Part shown: positions 24,791-33,475 of the stretch, one piece after another
How the letters are laid out: every line of letters starts with the position of its first letter
Position numbering within the stretch: the stretch's first letter is position 1
Assembly: GCA_937908115.1 (NCBI GenBank)
Contig: CALEQZ010000004.1
Coordinates: 1 to 64,000 of the forward strand
Reading direction: 5' to 3'
DNA length: 64,000 nt
Source of the DNA: an uncultured Alcaligenaceae bacterium
GTDB taxonomy: Bacteria; Pseudomonadota; Gammaproteobacteria; Burkholderiales; Burkholderiaceae_B
Position numbers and translations under genes: made by a program
The notes under the pieces: model-generated
What the model was told of the DNA's origin: nothing
The model's database searches: none
Seen by the model: only the letters and a program-made list of their open reading frames with translations

Positions 24791-26021
24791 TTGGCTGTCG
24801 ATCCAAGAGCCGGATGCCGGCCAGCGGGCCAAGCCCAGTTGGAATGCCTTTCTGGAACAGGGATTCCGGCCGCTGTACGTCGCGGGCTGCCTGTGGGCGG
24901 CGGCGTGTGTCGCGCTATGGGTCTTTGCGCCGCATTGGCTGGCCGGCACGCTGCAGGGCGTGTTCTGGCACGCACACGAGATGCTGTGGGGGTTTGTCGC
25001 GACCATCGCGGTGGGGTTCCTGTTTACCGCGGGTGCCAACTGGTCCGGCACCCGTCCTTTGCACGGTCCTGCCCTGGGCGCGCTGGCGCTGCTTTGGGTC
25101 GTGGCGCGCGCGGGTTTCCTGCTGCCGGGTGAGGTGGCTTTCGCTGCCGCGTCGCTGGCCGAGCTACTGTTCTTCGGCTGGGCGGCGGTTGCCCTGGCCA
25201 GGGTGATCCTCCGTGCGCGCAGCCAGCGCAATTACGGCCTGCCACTGCTCGTGCTGGCGCTGGCAGCGGCCGATGCCTGCTATCTGCTGGCCGCATGGCG
25301 CGGCGACTATGTGGCGCTGCTGCCTAGGTTGAATGCCGGCATGCTGTGCATGGCGGTCATTGCGTTGGTGATTTCGCGGCGGGTGATCCCGTTCTTTGCC
25401 TCGCGTGCGGTGGCGGGTTTGACCTTGCCCATGCATGTGGACAGCGGGCGATGGCAGGCGGCTGCCGGTGTGCTGGCAGTCGTGCTGCATCTGCTGGGCT
25501 CGCCGCGTGCCATGGCGGGTGCGTTGGCCGTGGCTGGCGTGATCGCGCTATGGCAGGTCTGCGCATGGAAGCCGTGGCGGGTGCGGCGCGTGCCATTGCT
25601 GTGGATACTGTACGTGGGATATGCATCGCTGGGCGCGGGGCTCATCCTGGCGGCCGCGCATGCCGTGGGTTGGCCGGCGCGCGCGGCGTGGCCGGCGCAT
25701 GTGATCGGTATGGCAGGGTTTTCCGTGCTCATCATCGGCATGGTCACGCGCACGGCGCTTGGCCACCTGGGCCGCCCGCTGCGCGCCGACCACAGCATGG
25801 TCGCTGCCTACTTGCTGGTCATCGTGGCCAGCGTGCTGCGGCTGGCGGCGCTACCGCCCTCGGGCTTGTCGCAGCTGGCGCTGCATGCGTCGGCCCTGGC
25901 CTGGGTGGCGGCCTTCGTGCTGTATCTTTGGCGCTTCTTCCCATGGCTCATCCGCCCGCGCGTCGACCGACCGTCCGGCGTGCGCGTCGGGTTGGCCGCC
26001 ACCGCTGCGCGACGAGGCTAG
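24783..26021 (+). CDS. nnrS: NnrS-family haem-copper membrane protein
   Basis: NnrS is a polytopic membrane protein that protects cells from nitric oxide, in several species by limiting NO damage to iron metabolism. The 412-residue product is almost wholly hydrophobic with about 12 membrane spans. It carries conserved histidines in FWHAHEMLWGF near residue 60 and a later GMVTRTALGHLGRPL. The start ATG 24783 overlaps the globin stop. The nsrR gene begins 6 bases after its stop, so all three are one transcript. Confidence 0.92.
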   Translation: MPDWLSIQEPDAGQRAKPSWNAFLEQGFRPLYVAGCLWAAACVALWVFAPHWLAGTLQGVFWHAHEMLWGFVATIAVGFLFTAGANWSGTRPLHGPALGALALLWVVARAGFLLPGEVAFAAASLAELLFFGWAAVALARVILRARSQRNYGLPLLVLALAAADACYLLAAWRGDYVALLPRLNAGMLCMAVIALVISRRVIPFFASRAVAGLTLPMHVDSGRWQAAAGVLAVVLHLLGSPRAMAGALAVAGVIALWQVCAWKPWRVRRVPLLWILYVGYASLGAGLILAAAHAVGWPARAAWPAHVIGMAGFSVLIIGMVTRTALGHLGRPLRADHSMVAAYLLVIVASVLRLAALPPSGLSQLALHASALAWVAAFVLYLWRFFPWLIRPRVDRPSGVRVGLAATAARRG

Positions 26022-26026
26022 ACCGC

Positions 26027-26479
26027 ATGCGATTGACCGCGATGACCGACTACGCGCTGCGCCTGCTGATGTACGTCGGCCAGCGTCCGGATCGGCTGTG
26101 CACGATCGCGGAAGTTGCGCAGGCCCACGGTATTTCCGAAGCGCACCTGATGAAGATCACGCATCGGCTGGGCCAGGGCGGCTGGCTCGAAACGGTGCGC
26201 GGCAAGGGCGGCGGCATGCGCCTGGGCCGCGATCCGGCCGATATCAATTTGGGCGCGGTGGTGCGCAGCGTGGAGCCGGATTTCGACCTCGTGGAGTGCT
26301 TTGCCACCGGCGACCAGTGTGTGCTGACCGGCCGTTGCCGCCTGGCGGGGGTGCTGGGCGAGGCACTACGCACGTTCTTGTCGCATTTGGATCGCTACAC
26401 GTTGGCCGATTTGCTGCCGGCCGGCGGCGTGCCGGCGCCAGGACGGGGCATTGCCCTTCAGCGGATCGATCCCTCGTAA
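26027..26479 (+). CDS. nsrR: NsrR, nitric-oxide-sensing Rrf2-family repressor
   Basis: The 150-residue Rrf2 protein has the NsrR opening MRLTAMTDYALRLLMYV, a winged helix with VRGKGGGMRLGR, and three cysteines in ECFATGDQCVLTGRC that would hold the NO-sensitive iron-sulfur cluster. The C-terminal LDRYTLADLL is shared with E. coli NsrR. It is the last gene of the globin-nnrS-nsrR operon and most probably binds the site at 24245-24267. A 14-bp palindrome at 26487-26500 lies in the short gap to convergent xerC. Confidence 0.92.
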   Translation: MRLTAMTDYALRLLMYVGQRPDRLCTIAEVAQAHGISEAHLMKITHRLGQGGWLETVRGKGGGMRLGRDPADINLGAVVRSVEPDFDLVECFATGDQCVLTGRCRLAGVLGEALRTFLSHLDRYTLADLLPAGGVPAPGRGIALQRIDPS

Positions 26480-26503
26480 GCCGCAGGCGCCAGCTGGCGC
26501 GCA

Positions 26504-27451
26504 TCAGGACTTGCGCCCGGCCCTGGGATGGGCCTGGTCGTAGACCTGGGCCAGGTGCTGGAAGTCCAGCCGCGTATAGATCTGCGTCGTCGAGATATTG
26601 GCATGGCCCAGCATGTCCTGGACCGCGCGCAGATCTTGCGCAGACTGCAGTACGTGGCTGGCGAAGCTGTGGCGCAGCACGTGCGGGTGCACGTGCGTGG
26701 GCAGCCCGGCCGCCCGGGCGCGGCGCGCCAGTTGCAGTTGTACGACGCGTGGGGAGATGCGCCGGCCGCGCCGGCCCAAAAACAGCGCCCATGCGTCCTG
26801 CGGTGCGGCGCTGTCCGGCACCCAGCGGGCACGCGCCTGGAGCCAGGCGCGCAAGGCGGCAAGCGCGGCGGCGCCGACCGGCACGCTGCGCCGCTTGCCA
26901 CCCTTGCCGAGGACGTGGACCTCGGCCGCGTCTATGTCCACCCAGCCGCGCGATTCGTAGCCTGCTTCGCGCGCATAGCGCACGTCCAGGCCGACGAGCT
27001 CGGACAGGCGCAAGCCGCTGGAATAAAAGAGCTCGAACATGGCCTGGTCGCGAAGCGCGACCGGGTCGGCGCCTTGGGGCGGCGCGTGGTCAAGCAGCAC
27101 CTGCGCTTGCTCCACGGACAGGGCCTTGGGCAGGCCGCGCGCGGCCTTGGGCGCGCGCACGCCCGAGGCGGGGTTGGCGGGCATGCCAGCCTTGGGCGCC
27201 CACCAGGCATAAAAGCCGCGCCATGCGGCAAGCGCGCGGGCCAGGCTGCGCGGGCTCGATCCCGCTGCGTGCAGTCGCGCCAGGTACTGCCGCACGTGAC
27301 CCTGGCTGACGCCATCCAGCGGCAGGCTGCCTGCCTGCTCGGCCAGCAGCGCCAGGTCGCGCCGGTAGCCGGCCAGCGTGTGGGGCGAATAGCGAAGGTT
27401 GGCCGCCAGGTGCTGCAGCCATTGCTGCATGGGCGCCGGCAGCTCGGTCAT
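26504..27451 (-). CDS. xerC: tyrosine recombinase XerC
   Basis: XerC with XerD resolves chromosome dimers at dif. The 315-residue protein has an N-terminal SAM-like core-binding domain and the catalytic residues in order: R in SSGLRLSELVG, K in VLGKGGKRRSVP, HxxR in PHVLRHSFASH, H in MLGHANI and nucleophile Y in TQIYTRLDF. It belongs to the dapF-DUF484-xerC run, the same order as in E. coli and many proteobacteria, and begins 5 bases after the DUF484 stop. Confidence 0.95.
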   Translation of the reverse strand: MTELPAPMQQWLQHLAANLRYSPHTLAGYRRDLALLAEQAGSLPLDGVSQGHVRQYLARLHAAGSSPRSLARALAAWRGFYAWWAPKAGMPANPASGVRAPKAARGLPKALSVEQAQVLLDHAPPQGADPVALRDQAMFELFYSSGLRLSELVGLDVRYAREAGYESRGWVDIDAAEVHVLGKGGKRRSVPVGAAALAALRAWLQARARWVPDSAAPQDAWALFLGRRGRRISPRVVQLQLARRARAAGLPTHVHPHVLRHSFASHVLQSAQDLRAVQDMLGHANISTTQIYTRLDFQHLAQVYDQAHPRAGRKS

Positions 27452-27456
27452 GGCGG

Positions 27457-28146
27457 TCAGTCAGCCGGTTGCAGCCGCCGCAGGGCAGCGCCGGCCAGGT
27501 AGCCGATCTGCTCCAGGAAGGCCGTGCCCATGCCAGGCGAGAACCGCTCGGGGTCGTCCGAGCCGATCACCAGCAGCCCGCAGGCTTGGCCGTCCGGGTC
27601 GGTGCGCAGCGCCACGATGGCCAGCGATGCGGGCTTGGCACCCAGCCACGAGGCGGCTTCGAATTCCGTATCGTTGCCGCAGTACGGGGTGCGCAGGCTG
27701 TCGGCGAAGGTGCGCACGTCGTCCGACACCGGCGCCGCGTAGCCGTCTTCGCCCAGGCCTTGCAGCCCCCAGACGCGCAGCGCGACTTCCTGCAGGTCGA
27801 AGTGTTCGGCCAGGCCCATGGCGATGGCCCCCGGCACCAGAACCGCGTCGCGCTCGGCGAGCATGCGCGCGCACCAACCGGTGATCTTGCGGCTGATGGA
27901 TTCGTTGCCGGTGGCGTTGTGCGAAAGCTCGGCCAGGCGCCATTCGAGTTCGCGCACGCGCTCGCGCAGCGTCATGATCTGGCGTTCGCCCAGCGAGATC
28001 GCGCGCGCCTGGTGCGGGTGCGGGACTTCCAGCGACGCGAAGATTTCGGCGTGGCGGGTGAAGAAATCCGGATGCTGCTGCAGGAAGCGTGCGACCGCTG
28101 CGGCGGTCAGGTCGGGGGCGGGCGGAGTGTGGGTCACGGCGGTCAT
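27457..28146 (-). CDS. DUF484 family protein
   Basis: The 229-residue protein is the usual companion between dapF and xerC (YigA in E. coli). It has an N-terminal helical part (VARFLQQHPDFFTRHAEIF), a short coiled coil (RQIMTLRERVRELEWRLAEL) and a C-terminal GAF-like domain. Its function is unknown. The ATG overlaps the dapF stop as ATGA, showing translational coupling. Confidence 0.9.
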   Translation of the reverse strand: MTAVTHTPPAPDLTAAAVARFLQQHPDFFTRHAEIFASLEVPHPHQARAISLGERQIMTLRERVRELEWRLAELSHNATGNESISRKITGWCARMLAERDAVLVPGAIAMGLAEHFDLQEVALRVWGLQGLGEDGYAAPVSDDVRTFADSLRTPYCGNDTEFEAASWLGAKPASLAIVALRTDPDGQACGLLVIGSDDPERFSPGMGTAFLEQIGYLAGAALRRLQPAD

Positions 28147-29030
28147 GGGGTGATGGCGTCGATGTCTATGCTGCCTTGGAAGACGGTCATGGCAGGCCCG
28201 GTCATGCGGATCTGGCCGCCGTCCCAGGCGATGGTAAGCCGTCCGCCGCGGGTGTGCACGCGCACGGGCGAATCGAGCAGGCCCAGGCGGATGCCCGCGG
28301 CCACCGCCGCGCAGGCGCCCGAGCCGCAGGCAAGCGTCTCGCCGGCGCCGCGCTCGTACACGCGCAGCCGGATGGCGTGTCGGTCCAGTACCTGCATGAA
28401 GCCCGCGTTGACCCGCCGGGGAAACCGCGCGTGCGATTCGATCAGGGGCCCGAGCGTGGCCACCGGCGCGTCGTCGACGTCGTCGACGACTTGCACGGCG
28501 TGCGGATTGGACAGGTTGACCACCGCCAGTTCGACTTCTTGGCGGGCGGGCGGCTGGCCGAACGAGGCGGTCTCTATCGGCAGGCGCCAGAGGGTTTGCT
28601 CGCCTTCCTGGCGGCTGGCCAATCCGCTGGCGTCGAACGGCACGCCGGCCGGCTCGAAGGCGGGCACGCCCATGTCGACGGTGACTTCGCCGTCGTCGTT
28701 TTCGTCGAGCACCAGCACACCGGTGCAGATTTGCGCGCGCAGCGGGTTTTTGTCGGACAGGCCCTGCTCGTGGACGAAGCGCACGAAGCAGCGCGCACCG
28801 TTGCCGCAGTGTTCGACCTCGCCGCCGTCGGCGTTGAAGATCCGGTAGCGGAAATCGGCGTCCGCCACGGTGGGGCGTTCGACCAGCAGGATCTGGTCGG
28901 CGCCCACGCCCCGGTGGCGATCGGCCAGGGCGCGCACACGCGCCGGCGTCAGGTCGATGTGCTGGCGCACGCCGTCCAGGACGACGAAATCGTTGCCCGC
29001 GCCGTGCATTTTGGTGAAGTTCCAGATCAT
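28143..29030 (-). CDS. dapF: diaminopimelate epimerase
   Basis: DapF converts LL- to meso-diaminopimelate for lysine and peptidoglycan. The 295-residue protein has both catalytic cysteines: in EHCGNGARC (about 75) and in LACGSGACA (about 236). It starts MIWNFTKMHGAGNDFVVLD, the family signature. It is co-transcribed with the two acyltransferase genes upstream (95 bases) and DUF484 and xerC downstream. Confidence 0.97.
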   Translation of the reverse strand: MIWNFTKMHGAGNDFVVLDGVRQHIDLTPARVRALADRHRGVGADQILLVERPTVADADFRYRIFNADGGEVEHCGNGARCFVRFVHEQGLSDKNPLRAQICTGVLVLDENDDGEVTVDMGVPAFEPAGVPFDASGLASRQEGEQTLWRLPIETASFGQPPARQEVELAVVNLSNPHAVQVVDDVDDAPVATLGPLIESHARFPRRVNAGFMQVLDRHAIRLRVYERGAGETLACGSGACAAVAAGIRLGLLDSPVRVHTRGGRLTIAWDGGQIRMTGPAMTVFQGSIDIDAITP

Positions 29031-29125
29031 GGACCGATTATCGCGCAGAAAGCTTCGTGCGCCGCCGGCGAGCCCCGGTGGTTGGAGGGCCAGGCGCGGC
29101 GACTGCGGCGGCGCCGGCCACCGGA

Positions 29126-30019
29126 TTAGTACAGCTTGGGCTCGCCCGGCGGGCGCGTCTTGAAGCGGCGGTGCACCCAGTAATACTGGGCGGGGCAGCG
29201 CCGCACCCAGTCTTCCAGCGCGCGGTTGAGCCGCATCGTGGCTGCTTCCAGGCTGTCTTGGCCGGGGAAGTCGTCCATCGGCGGCAGCACCTCGACCACG
29301 TAGCGGCCGGTTTCCGGCACCCAGCGGCTGAGCACCGGGAGCACGGGCAGCGAGAAATTCCGGGCGATCTGCGCGGTGGCCAGCAGCGTCGCCGCGGGCA
29401 CGCCGAAAAACGGCGCGAAGACCGAGCCCTTGGCGCCGAAGTCCATGTCAGGCAGGTAGTAAATGGGCCGGCCGGCGCGAATATGGCGGATCAGCCCGCG
29501 CACGCCGTCGCGGCGGTTGACCAGATGCGTGTCGTTAAAGCGCGTGCGGCCGGCGCGCACCAGCTCATCCACGTCCGGATCGCTTTGCGGGCTATAGAGC
29601 GTCGCGCCGGTCGGAAATTCCAGCGTCAGCCGGCTGGCCGCCGCGTCCAGCCCGATGAAGTGCGGCGCCAGCAGCATGAACGGCCGGCGCTGGTCGATGA
29701 GGGCTTGGATATGCTCGCCGCCACGCAACTCGACCAAATCGCGTACCGCCTGCGGCGGTGCAAACCACAAGACGCCGCGATCGACCACCGACTGCGCCAG
29801 GGCATGGAAGTGCTCGCGCAGCAGGCGTTGGCGCTCGGCCTCGGACAGCTGGGGAAAGCACAGTTGCAGGTTGCGCCGCGCCACGCGTACGCGCGGGCGC
29901 ACCAGTCGCAGCGCGAGCCAACCCAGCACGCGCCCTGCGCGCGCGCGCGCCTGTGGGCTGATGCGCCCGAACCAGGCAAAGATGCCGTGCAGTGCGCGCG
30001 CCTTGAGCGACCGCGTCAT
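29126..30019 (-). CDS. lpxL: lipid A late acyltransferase (LpxL/HtrB family)
   Basis: The 297-residue inner-membrane enzyme adds a secondary acyl chain to lipid A. The HX4D catalytic motif is seen in APHFIGLD, followed by PDMDFGAKGSVFAPFFG and the C-terminal YYWVHRRFKTRP. It overlaps the stop of the preceding acyltransferase gene as ATGA. Two adjacent lpxL genes near metK and dapF are, as I recall, described as lpxL1/lpxL2 in B. pertussis, this one corresponding to lpxL1; the numbering is not verifiable here. A much longer open frame through this region is an artefact. Confidence 0.9.
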   Translation of the reverse strand: MTRSLKARALHGIFAWFGRISPQARARAGRVLGWLALRLVRPRVRVARRNLQLCFPQLSEAERQRLLREHFHALAQSVVDRGVLWFAPPQAVRDLVELRGGEHIQALIDQRRPFMLLAPHFIGLDAAASRLTLEFPTGATLYSPQSDPDVDELVRAGRTRFNDTHLVNRRDGVRGLIRHIRAGRPIYYLPDMDFGAKGSVFAPFFGVPAATLLATAQIARNFSLPVLPVLSRWVPETGRYVVEVLPPMDDFPGQDSLEAATMRLNRALEDWVRRCPAQYYWVHRRFKTRPPGEPKLY

Positions 30020-30921
30020 GGCCGGCTCCGCGAAGCGTCGGCCGCGGCTGGCGTCCCGGCGGCGTGCGGGGCGGCATCCGGCGGGGGCGGCGCGCCGCGC
30101 GGGCGCTTGTAGCGGTGGTAGCTCCAAAGGTATTGCTCCGGAAAGCGCCGGATCAGCGCTTCCATCGCCTGGTTGAACATCGCGGCGCAGTCGCGCGGAT
30201 CGTGGGGCAGCGGCTCGGGCACCCGCACGTAGTGGATACGCCAACCCTTGCCGCGCGGCAGCCGCTCGCCCGCGGTCAGGATGACCGCCGCGCCGGTCTG
30301 GCTGGCCAGCTTGCCGGGCAGCGTCACCGTATAGGCCATGCGGCCGAAGAAAGGCGCCCACACGCCTTCGCCTTCGCGCGGCGCCTGGTCGGGCAGCATG
30401 CCGACGGCCTGGCGCTGGCGCAACGCGCGCACGAACTCGCGCACGCCGCGTGTGGTGGCCGGCACCGCGATGACCCCCGAGCTGTTGCGCGCGGCTTCCA
30501 TGACCGGGCCGAGCGCGGCGATGCGCGGGGGGCGGAACATGACCGTCAGCGGCGCCAGCCGCGCAAGGTAGCGCGCGGTGATTTCGAAGCACCCCAGGTG
30601 GGGCGTCAAGTAGAGGATGCCGCGGTTTTCGGCCAGGGCGGCTTGCACGACGTGCTCGTCGTCGCTGACGACGCGGGCCAGGCTGTCTTCGTTGCGCAGC
30701 CACACGCGTGGCAGCTCCATCAACATGGCGCCGGTCTCGCCCGCGGCGCGGCGCGCGAACGCCGGATCGTCGTAGCCGGCTTGCGCGGCGTTGGCGCGCA
30801 GCCGATCGCGGTAGCGTCCAGGCAGCAGGTAGACCAGCACGCCCAGGACGCGGCCCAGGCCGTGCAGCCAGGACAGCGGCAGCCGGGACAGCAGGCGGAA
30901 CAAGAACAGCAGCATGCGCAT
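30016..30921 (-). CDS. lpxL: lipid A late acyltransferase (LpxL/LpxM family)
   Basis: The 301-residue enzyme is a second, diverged lipid A acyltransferase with an N-terminal hydrophobic segment (MRMLLFLFRLLSRLPL), the HX4E form of the catalytic motif in TPHLGCFE, PDQAPREGEGVWAPFFG and a C-terminal YLWSYHRYKRPR. A proline-rich tail of about 30 residues follows. The start at 30921 is taken over one 9 codons upstream. It is first in the acyltransferase-dapF-DUF484-xerC run and divergent from metK. It probably corresponds to lpxL2 of B. pertussis. Confidence 0.88.
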   Translation of the reverse strand: MRMLLFLFRLLSRLPLSWLHGLGRVLGVLVYLLPGRYRDRLRANAAQAGYDDPAFARRAAGETGAMLMELPRVWLRNEDSLARVVSDDEHVVQAALAENRGILYLTPHLGCFEITARYLARLAPLTVMFRPPRIAALGPVMEAARNSSGVIAVPATTRGVREFVRALRQRQAVGMLPDQAPREGEGVWAPFFGRMAYTVTLPGKLASQTGAAVILTAGERLPRGKGWRIHYVRVPEPLPHDPRDCAAMFNQAMEALIRRFPEQYLWSYHRYKRPRGAPPPPDAAPHAAGTPAAADASRSRP

Positions 30922-30962
30922 GGACGCCGGTCGACGGCGCCTGAACAATCCGATAGGAAAGC

Positions 30963-30985
30963 CGGCATTTTCGCTTAAAATGCCG
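30963..30985. repeat. 9-bp inverted repeat in the lpxL/metK divergent promoter
   Basis: CGGCATTTT (30963-30971) and AAAATGCCG (30977-30985) flank CGCTT. It lies in the 233-bp gap between divergent genes and includes a TTAAAAT that could be part of a metK -10 element, so it may be an operator or a strong early hairpin in the metK leader. Confidence 0.45.
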
Positions 30986-31154
30986 CGGTCGCCGAGTTAA
31001 CCGACAACTTGCGGGGCGACACGCGCGGGCCCAGTCGGGCCGGCGTCCTATAACCGCTAAAGCGTCGCGCCCAGGTCGCCGTCCAGGTCGAACGAGGTGC
31101 AGCGCATCGTTCAACCTGCCGGCCCGCAGGCCGGCCACCAAGGACGCAACCAAC

Positions 31155-32318
31155 GTGGCACACAACGATTTTCTGTTTACGTCTGAATCCGTATCGGAAG
31201 GCCACCCCGACAAGGTCGCCGACCAGATCTCCGACGCCATCCTCGACGCCATCTTCGCCCAGGACCCCAACGCCCGGGTCGCGGCCGAAACCCTGTGCAA
31301 CACCGGCCTGGTCGTGCTGGCCGGCGAAATCACCACGCACGCCAACGTCGATTACATCCAGGTCGCCCGCGACACCATCAAGCGCATCGGCTACGACAAC
31401 ACCGAGTACGGCATCGACTACAAGGGCTGCGGCGTGCTGGTCGCTTATGACAAGCAATCGCCGGACATCGCCCAGGGGGTGGACCGCTCGTCCGAGGACT
31501 ACCTGAACCAGGGTGCCGGCGACCAGGGCTTGATGTTCGGCTACGCCTGCGACGAGACGCCCGACCTGATGCCGGCGCCGATCTGGTATGCGCACCGCCT
31601 GGTGCAGCGCCAGAGCGAGCTGCGCAAGGACGGACGCCTGCCGTGGCTGCGTCCCGACGCCAAATCGCAGGTCACCTTCCGCTATGTCGACGGCAAGCCG
31701 GTCGAGGTCGACACCGTCGTGCTGTCCACGCAGCACGCGCCGGAAATTTCCCAGTCGGCGATCCGCGAGGCCGTGATCGAAGACATCATCAAGCCGTGCT
31801 TCCCGGACGGGCTGCTCACGCCCAAGACCAAGTTCCTGGTCAACCCCACCGGCCGCTTCGTCATCGGCGGCCCGCAGGGTGACTGCGGCCTGACCGGGCG
31901 CAAGATCATCGTCGACACCTATGGCGGCGCCTGCCCGCACGGCGGCGGCGCCTTCTCGGGCAAGGACCCGTCCAAGGTGGACCGCTCGGCGGCCTACGCG
32001 GCGCGCTACGTCGCCAAGAACATCGTGGCCGCCGGCCTTGCGCGCCAATGCCAGATCCAGGTCAGCTATGCCATCGGCGTGGCCGAGCCCATCAACATCA
32101 CGGTCTACACCGAAGGCACGGGCGTGGTGCCGGACGACCAGCTGGCCAAGCTGGTGCGCGAGCACTTCGACCTGCGCCCGAAGGGCATCATCAACATGCT
32201 GGACCTGCTGCGCCCGATCTATAGCAAGACCGCGGCCTACGGGCACTTCGGCCGCTCCGAGCCGGAGTTCACCTGGGAAGCCACCGACAAGGCGGCGGAC
32301 TTGAGGAAGGCGGTCTAG
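31155..32318 (+). CDS. metK: S-adenosylmethionine synthase
   Basis: MetK makes SAM from methionine and ATP. The 387-residue product has SEGHPDKVADQISDAILD at the N-terminus and the ATP-binding GGGAFSGKDPSKVDRSAAY, with all domains of the tetrameric enzyme. Translation begins at GTG 31155, with AAGGA about 11 bases upstream. The leader from about 30985 includes a CCGGCC-CGCA-GGCCGG hairpin just before the ribosome site. A clear terminator follows. It supplies SAM for the cycle completed by ahcY and metF 5 kb away. Confidence 0.97.
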   Translation: MAHNDFLFTSESVSEGHPDKVADQISDAILDAIFAQDPNARVAAETLCNTGLVVLAGEITTHANVDYIQVARDTIKRIGYDNTEYGIDYKGCGVLVAYDKQSPDIAQGVDRSSEDYLNQGAGDQGLMFGYACDETPDLMPAPIWYAHRLVQRQSELRKDGRLPWLRPDAKSQVTFRYVDGKPVEVDTVVLSTQHAPEISQSAIREAVIEDIIKPCFPDGLLTPKTKFLVNPTGRFVIGGPQGDCGLTGRKIIVDTYGGACPHGGGAFSGKDPSKVDRSAAYAARYVAKNIVAAGLARQCQIQVSYAIGVAEPINITVYTEGTGVVPDDQLAKLVREHFDLRPKGIINMLDLLRPIYSKTAAYGHFGRSEPEFTWEATDKAADLRKAV

Positions 32319-32342
32319 GCGCCTGCCTGACCGGCATGTGAC

Positions 32343-32371
32343 AAAAGGGCACCCGATGGGTGCCCTTTTTT
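32343..32371 (+). terminator. Rho-independent terminator of metK
   Basis: GGGCACCC (32347-32354), loop GAT, GGGTGCCC (32358-32365), followed by six T and preceded by four A that extend the stem. It lies 25 bases after the metK stop and faces the convergent Bug gene, so it may work in both directions. Confidence 0.92.
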
Positions 32372-32437
32372 GCGTCGGATGTCAGGCAGGCGGGCATGCT
32401 GCGCGCGGCCAAGAGGTGCGCGCAGCATGCAATGCCG

Positions 32438-33424
32438 TCAGTCCACCTTGGCGTTGGAGCGCTTGACCACTTCTTCCCAGCGCGGCACTTCTTCCTGGAT
32501 GAAGGCGGCAAAGGCTGCGGCGGATTCGCCGCCCACCCTGGCCGAACCCATGTCGGCCAGCTTGGCGGCGATATCAGGCGAGGCCAGGGCGCGGTTGACT
32601 GCTTCATTCAACTGCGCCGTCAGCTTTTCCGGTAGGCCGGCCGGGGCGAACACGCCGTACCAGTTGGTGATGACGAACCCGTCGAATCCCGCTTCCTGCA
32701 TCGTGGGCAGGTCGGGGAAGGCTTCGGCGCGCTGCGGGCCGGTGGTCGCAAGCGACTTGACACGGCCGGCACGGGCCTGGGGCAGCAGCGCGCCGGTGGT
32801 TTCGAACGCGATCTGTACCTGGCCGGCGATGACGTCGGTCATGGCCGGGCCTTGCCCTTTGTAAGGGATGTGCAGCATGTCCACGCCCGCGCGCAGCTTG
32901 AGCAGCTCGCCGGCCAGGTGTTGGGGGCTGCCGCTGCCGCCGGAGGCGAAGTTGTACTTGCCCGGTTCCTTCTTGAGCAGCGTGATCAGTTCCTGCACGG
33001 AATTGGCCGGCACCTGGGGATTGACGTACAGCACCAGCGGCATGGCGGCCACTCGCGCGATGGGCTGCAAGTCCTTGACCGGGTCGATGCGCAAGTTGTA
33101 GAGGTTGCGGTTAATCACGACCCCGGTGTTGTTGCCCAGCAGCAGCGTGCAGCCGTCGGGCGCAGACCGGGCGACGAACTCGGTGCCGATGTTGCTGCTG
33201 GCACCCGCCTTGTTGTCGACCACCACGGGCACGCCTAGCGATTCCTGCAGCGATGGCGCCAGCAAACGGGCCAAGATGTCGGTGGTGCCGCCGGGTGGAT
33301 ACGGCGAGATGAAGCGCACGTTGGCGCAGTCATAGCTGGCCGAAGCCGACAGTGGGGCGAGGGCGGCTGCCGCGGCAACGAGGATTGCCAGTCGCCGGGC
33401 GAGCGCAAAGCGGAAGGGGGTCAT
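32438..33424 (-). CDS. Bug/TctC-family periplasmic solute receptor
   Basis: This 328-residue receptor has a signal peptide ending near LSASAS and family segments PYPPGGTTDILARLL, VVVDNKAGASSNIG and PDGCTLLLG. AAGGAG precedes the ATG at 33424. It lies 51 bases downstream of the RraA-type gene on the same strand, so uptake and aldol cleavage are probably co-expressed under the divergent GntR regulator. Confidence 0.92.
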   Translation of the reverse strand: MTPFRFALARRLAILVAAAAALAPLSASASYDCANVRFISPYPPGGTTDILARLLAPSLQESLGVPVVVDNKAGASSNIGTEFVARSAPDGCTLLLGNNTGVVINRNLYNLRIDPVKDLQPIARVAAMPLVLYVNPQVPANSVQELITLLKKEPGKYNFASGGSGSPQHLAGELLKLRAGVDMLHIPYKGQGPAMTDVIAGQVQIAFETTGALLPQARAGRVKSLATTGPQRAEAFPDLPTMQEAGFDGFVITNWYGVFAPAGLPEKLTAQLNEAVNRALASPDIAAKLADMGSARVGGESAAAFAAFIQEEVPRWEEVVKRSNAKVD

Positions 33425-33475
33425 GATGTCTCCTTTCATCGGATCGATTGGTTGAGCTCCGGCGCAGGGAGGCGA

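Noticed and set aside
29126..31345. Single 739-codon minus-strand frame
   Set aside because: Only the part from 30019 matches a family; the upstream part is a shadow of the second acyltransferase gene, which has its own catalytic motif in another frame, and of metK.
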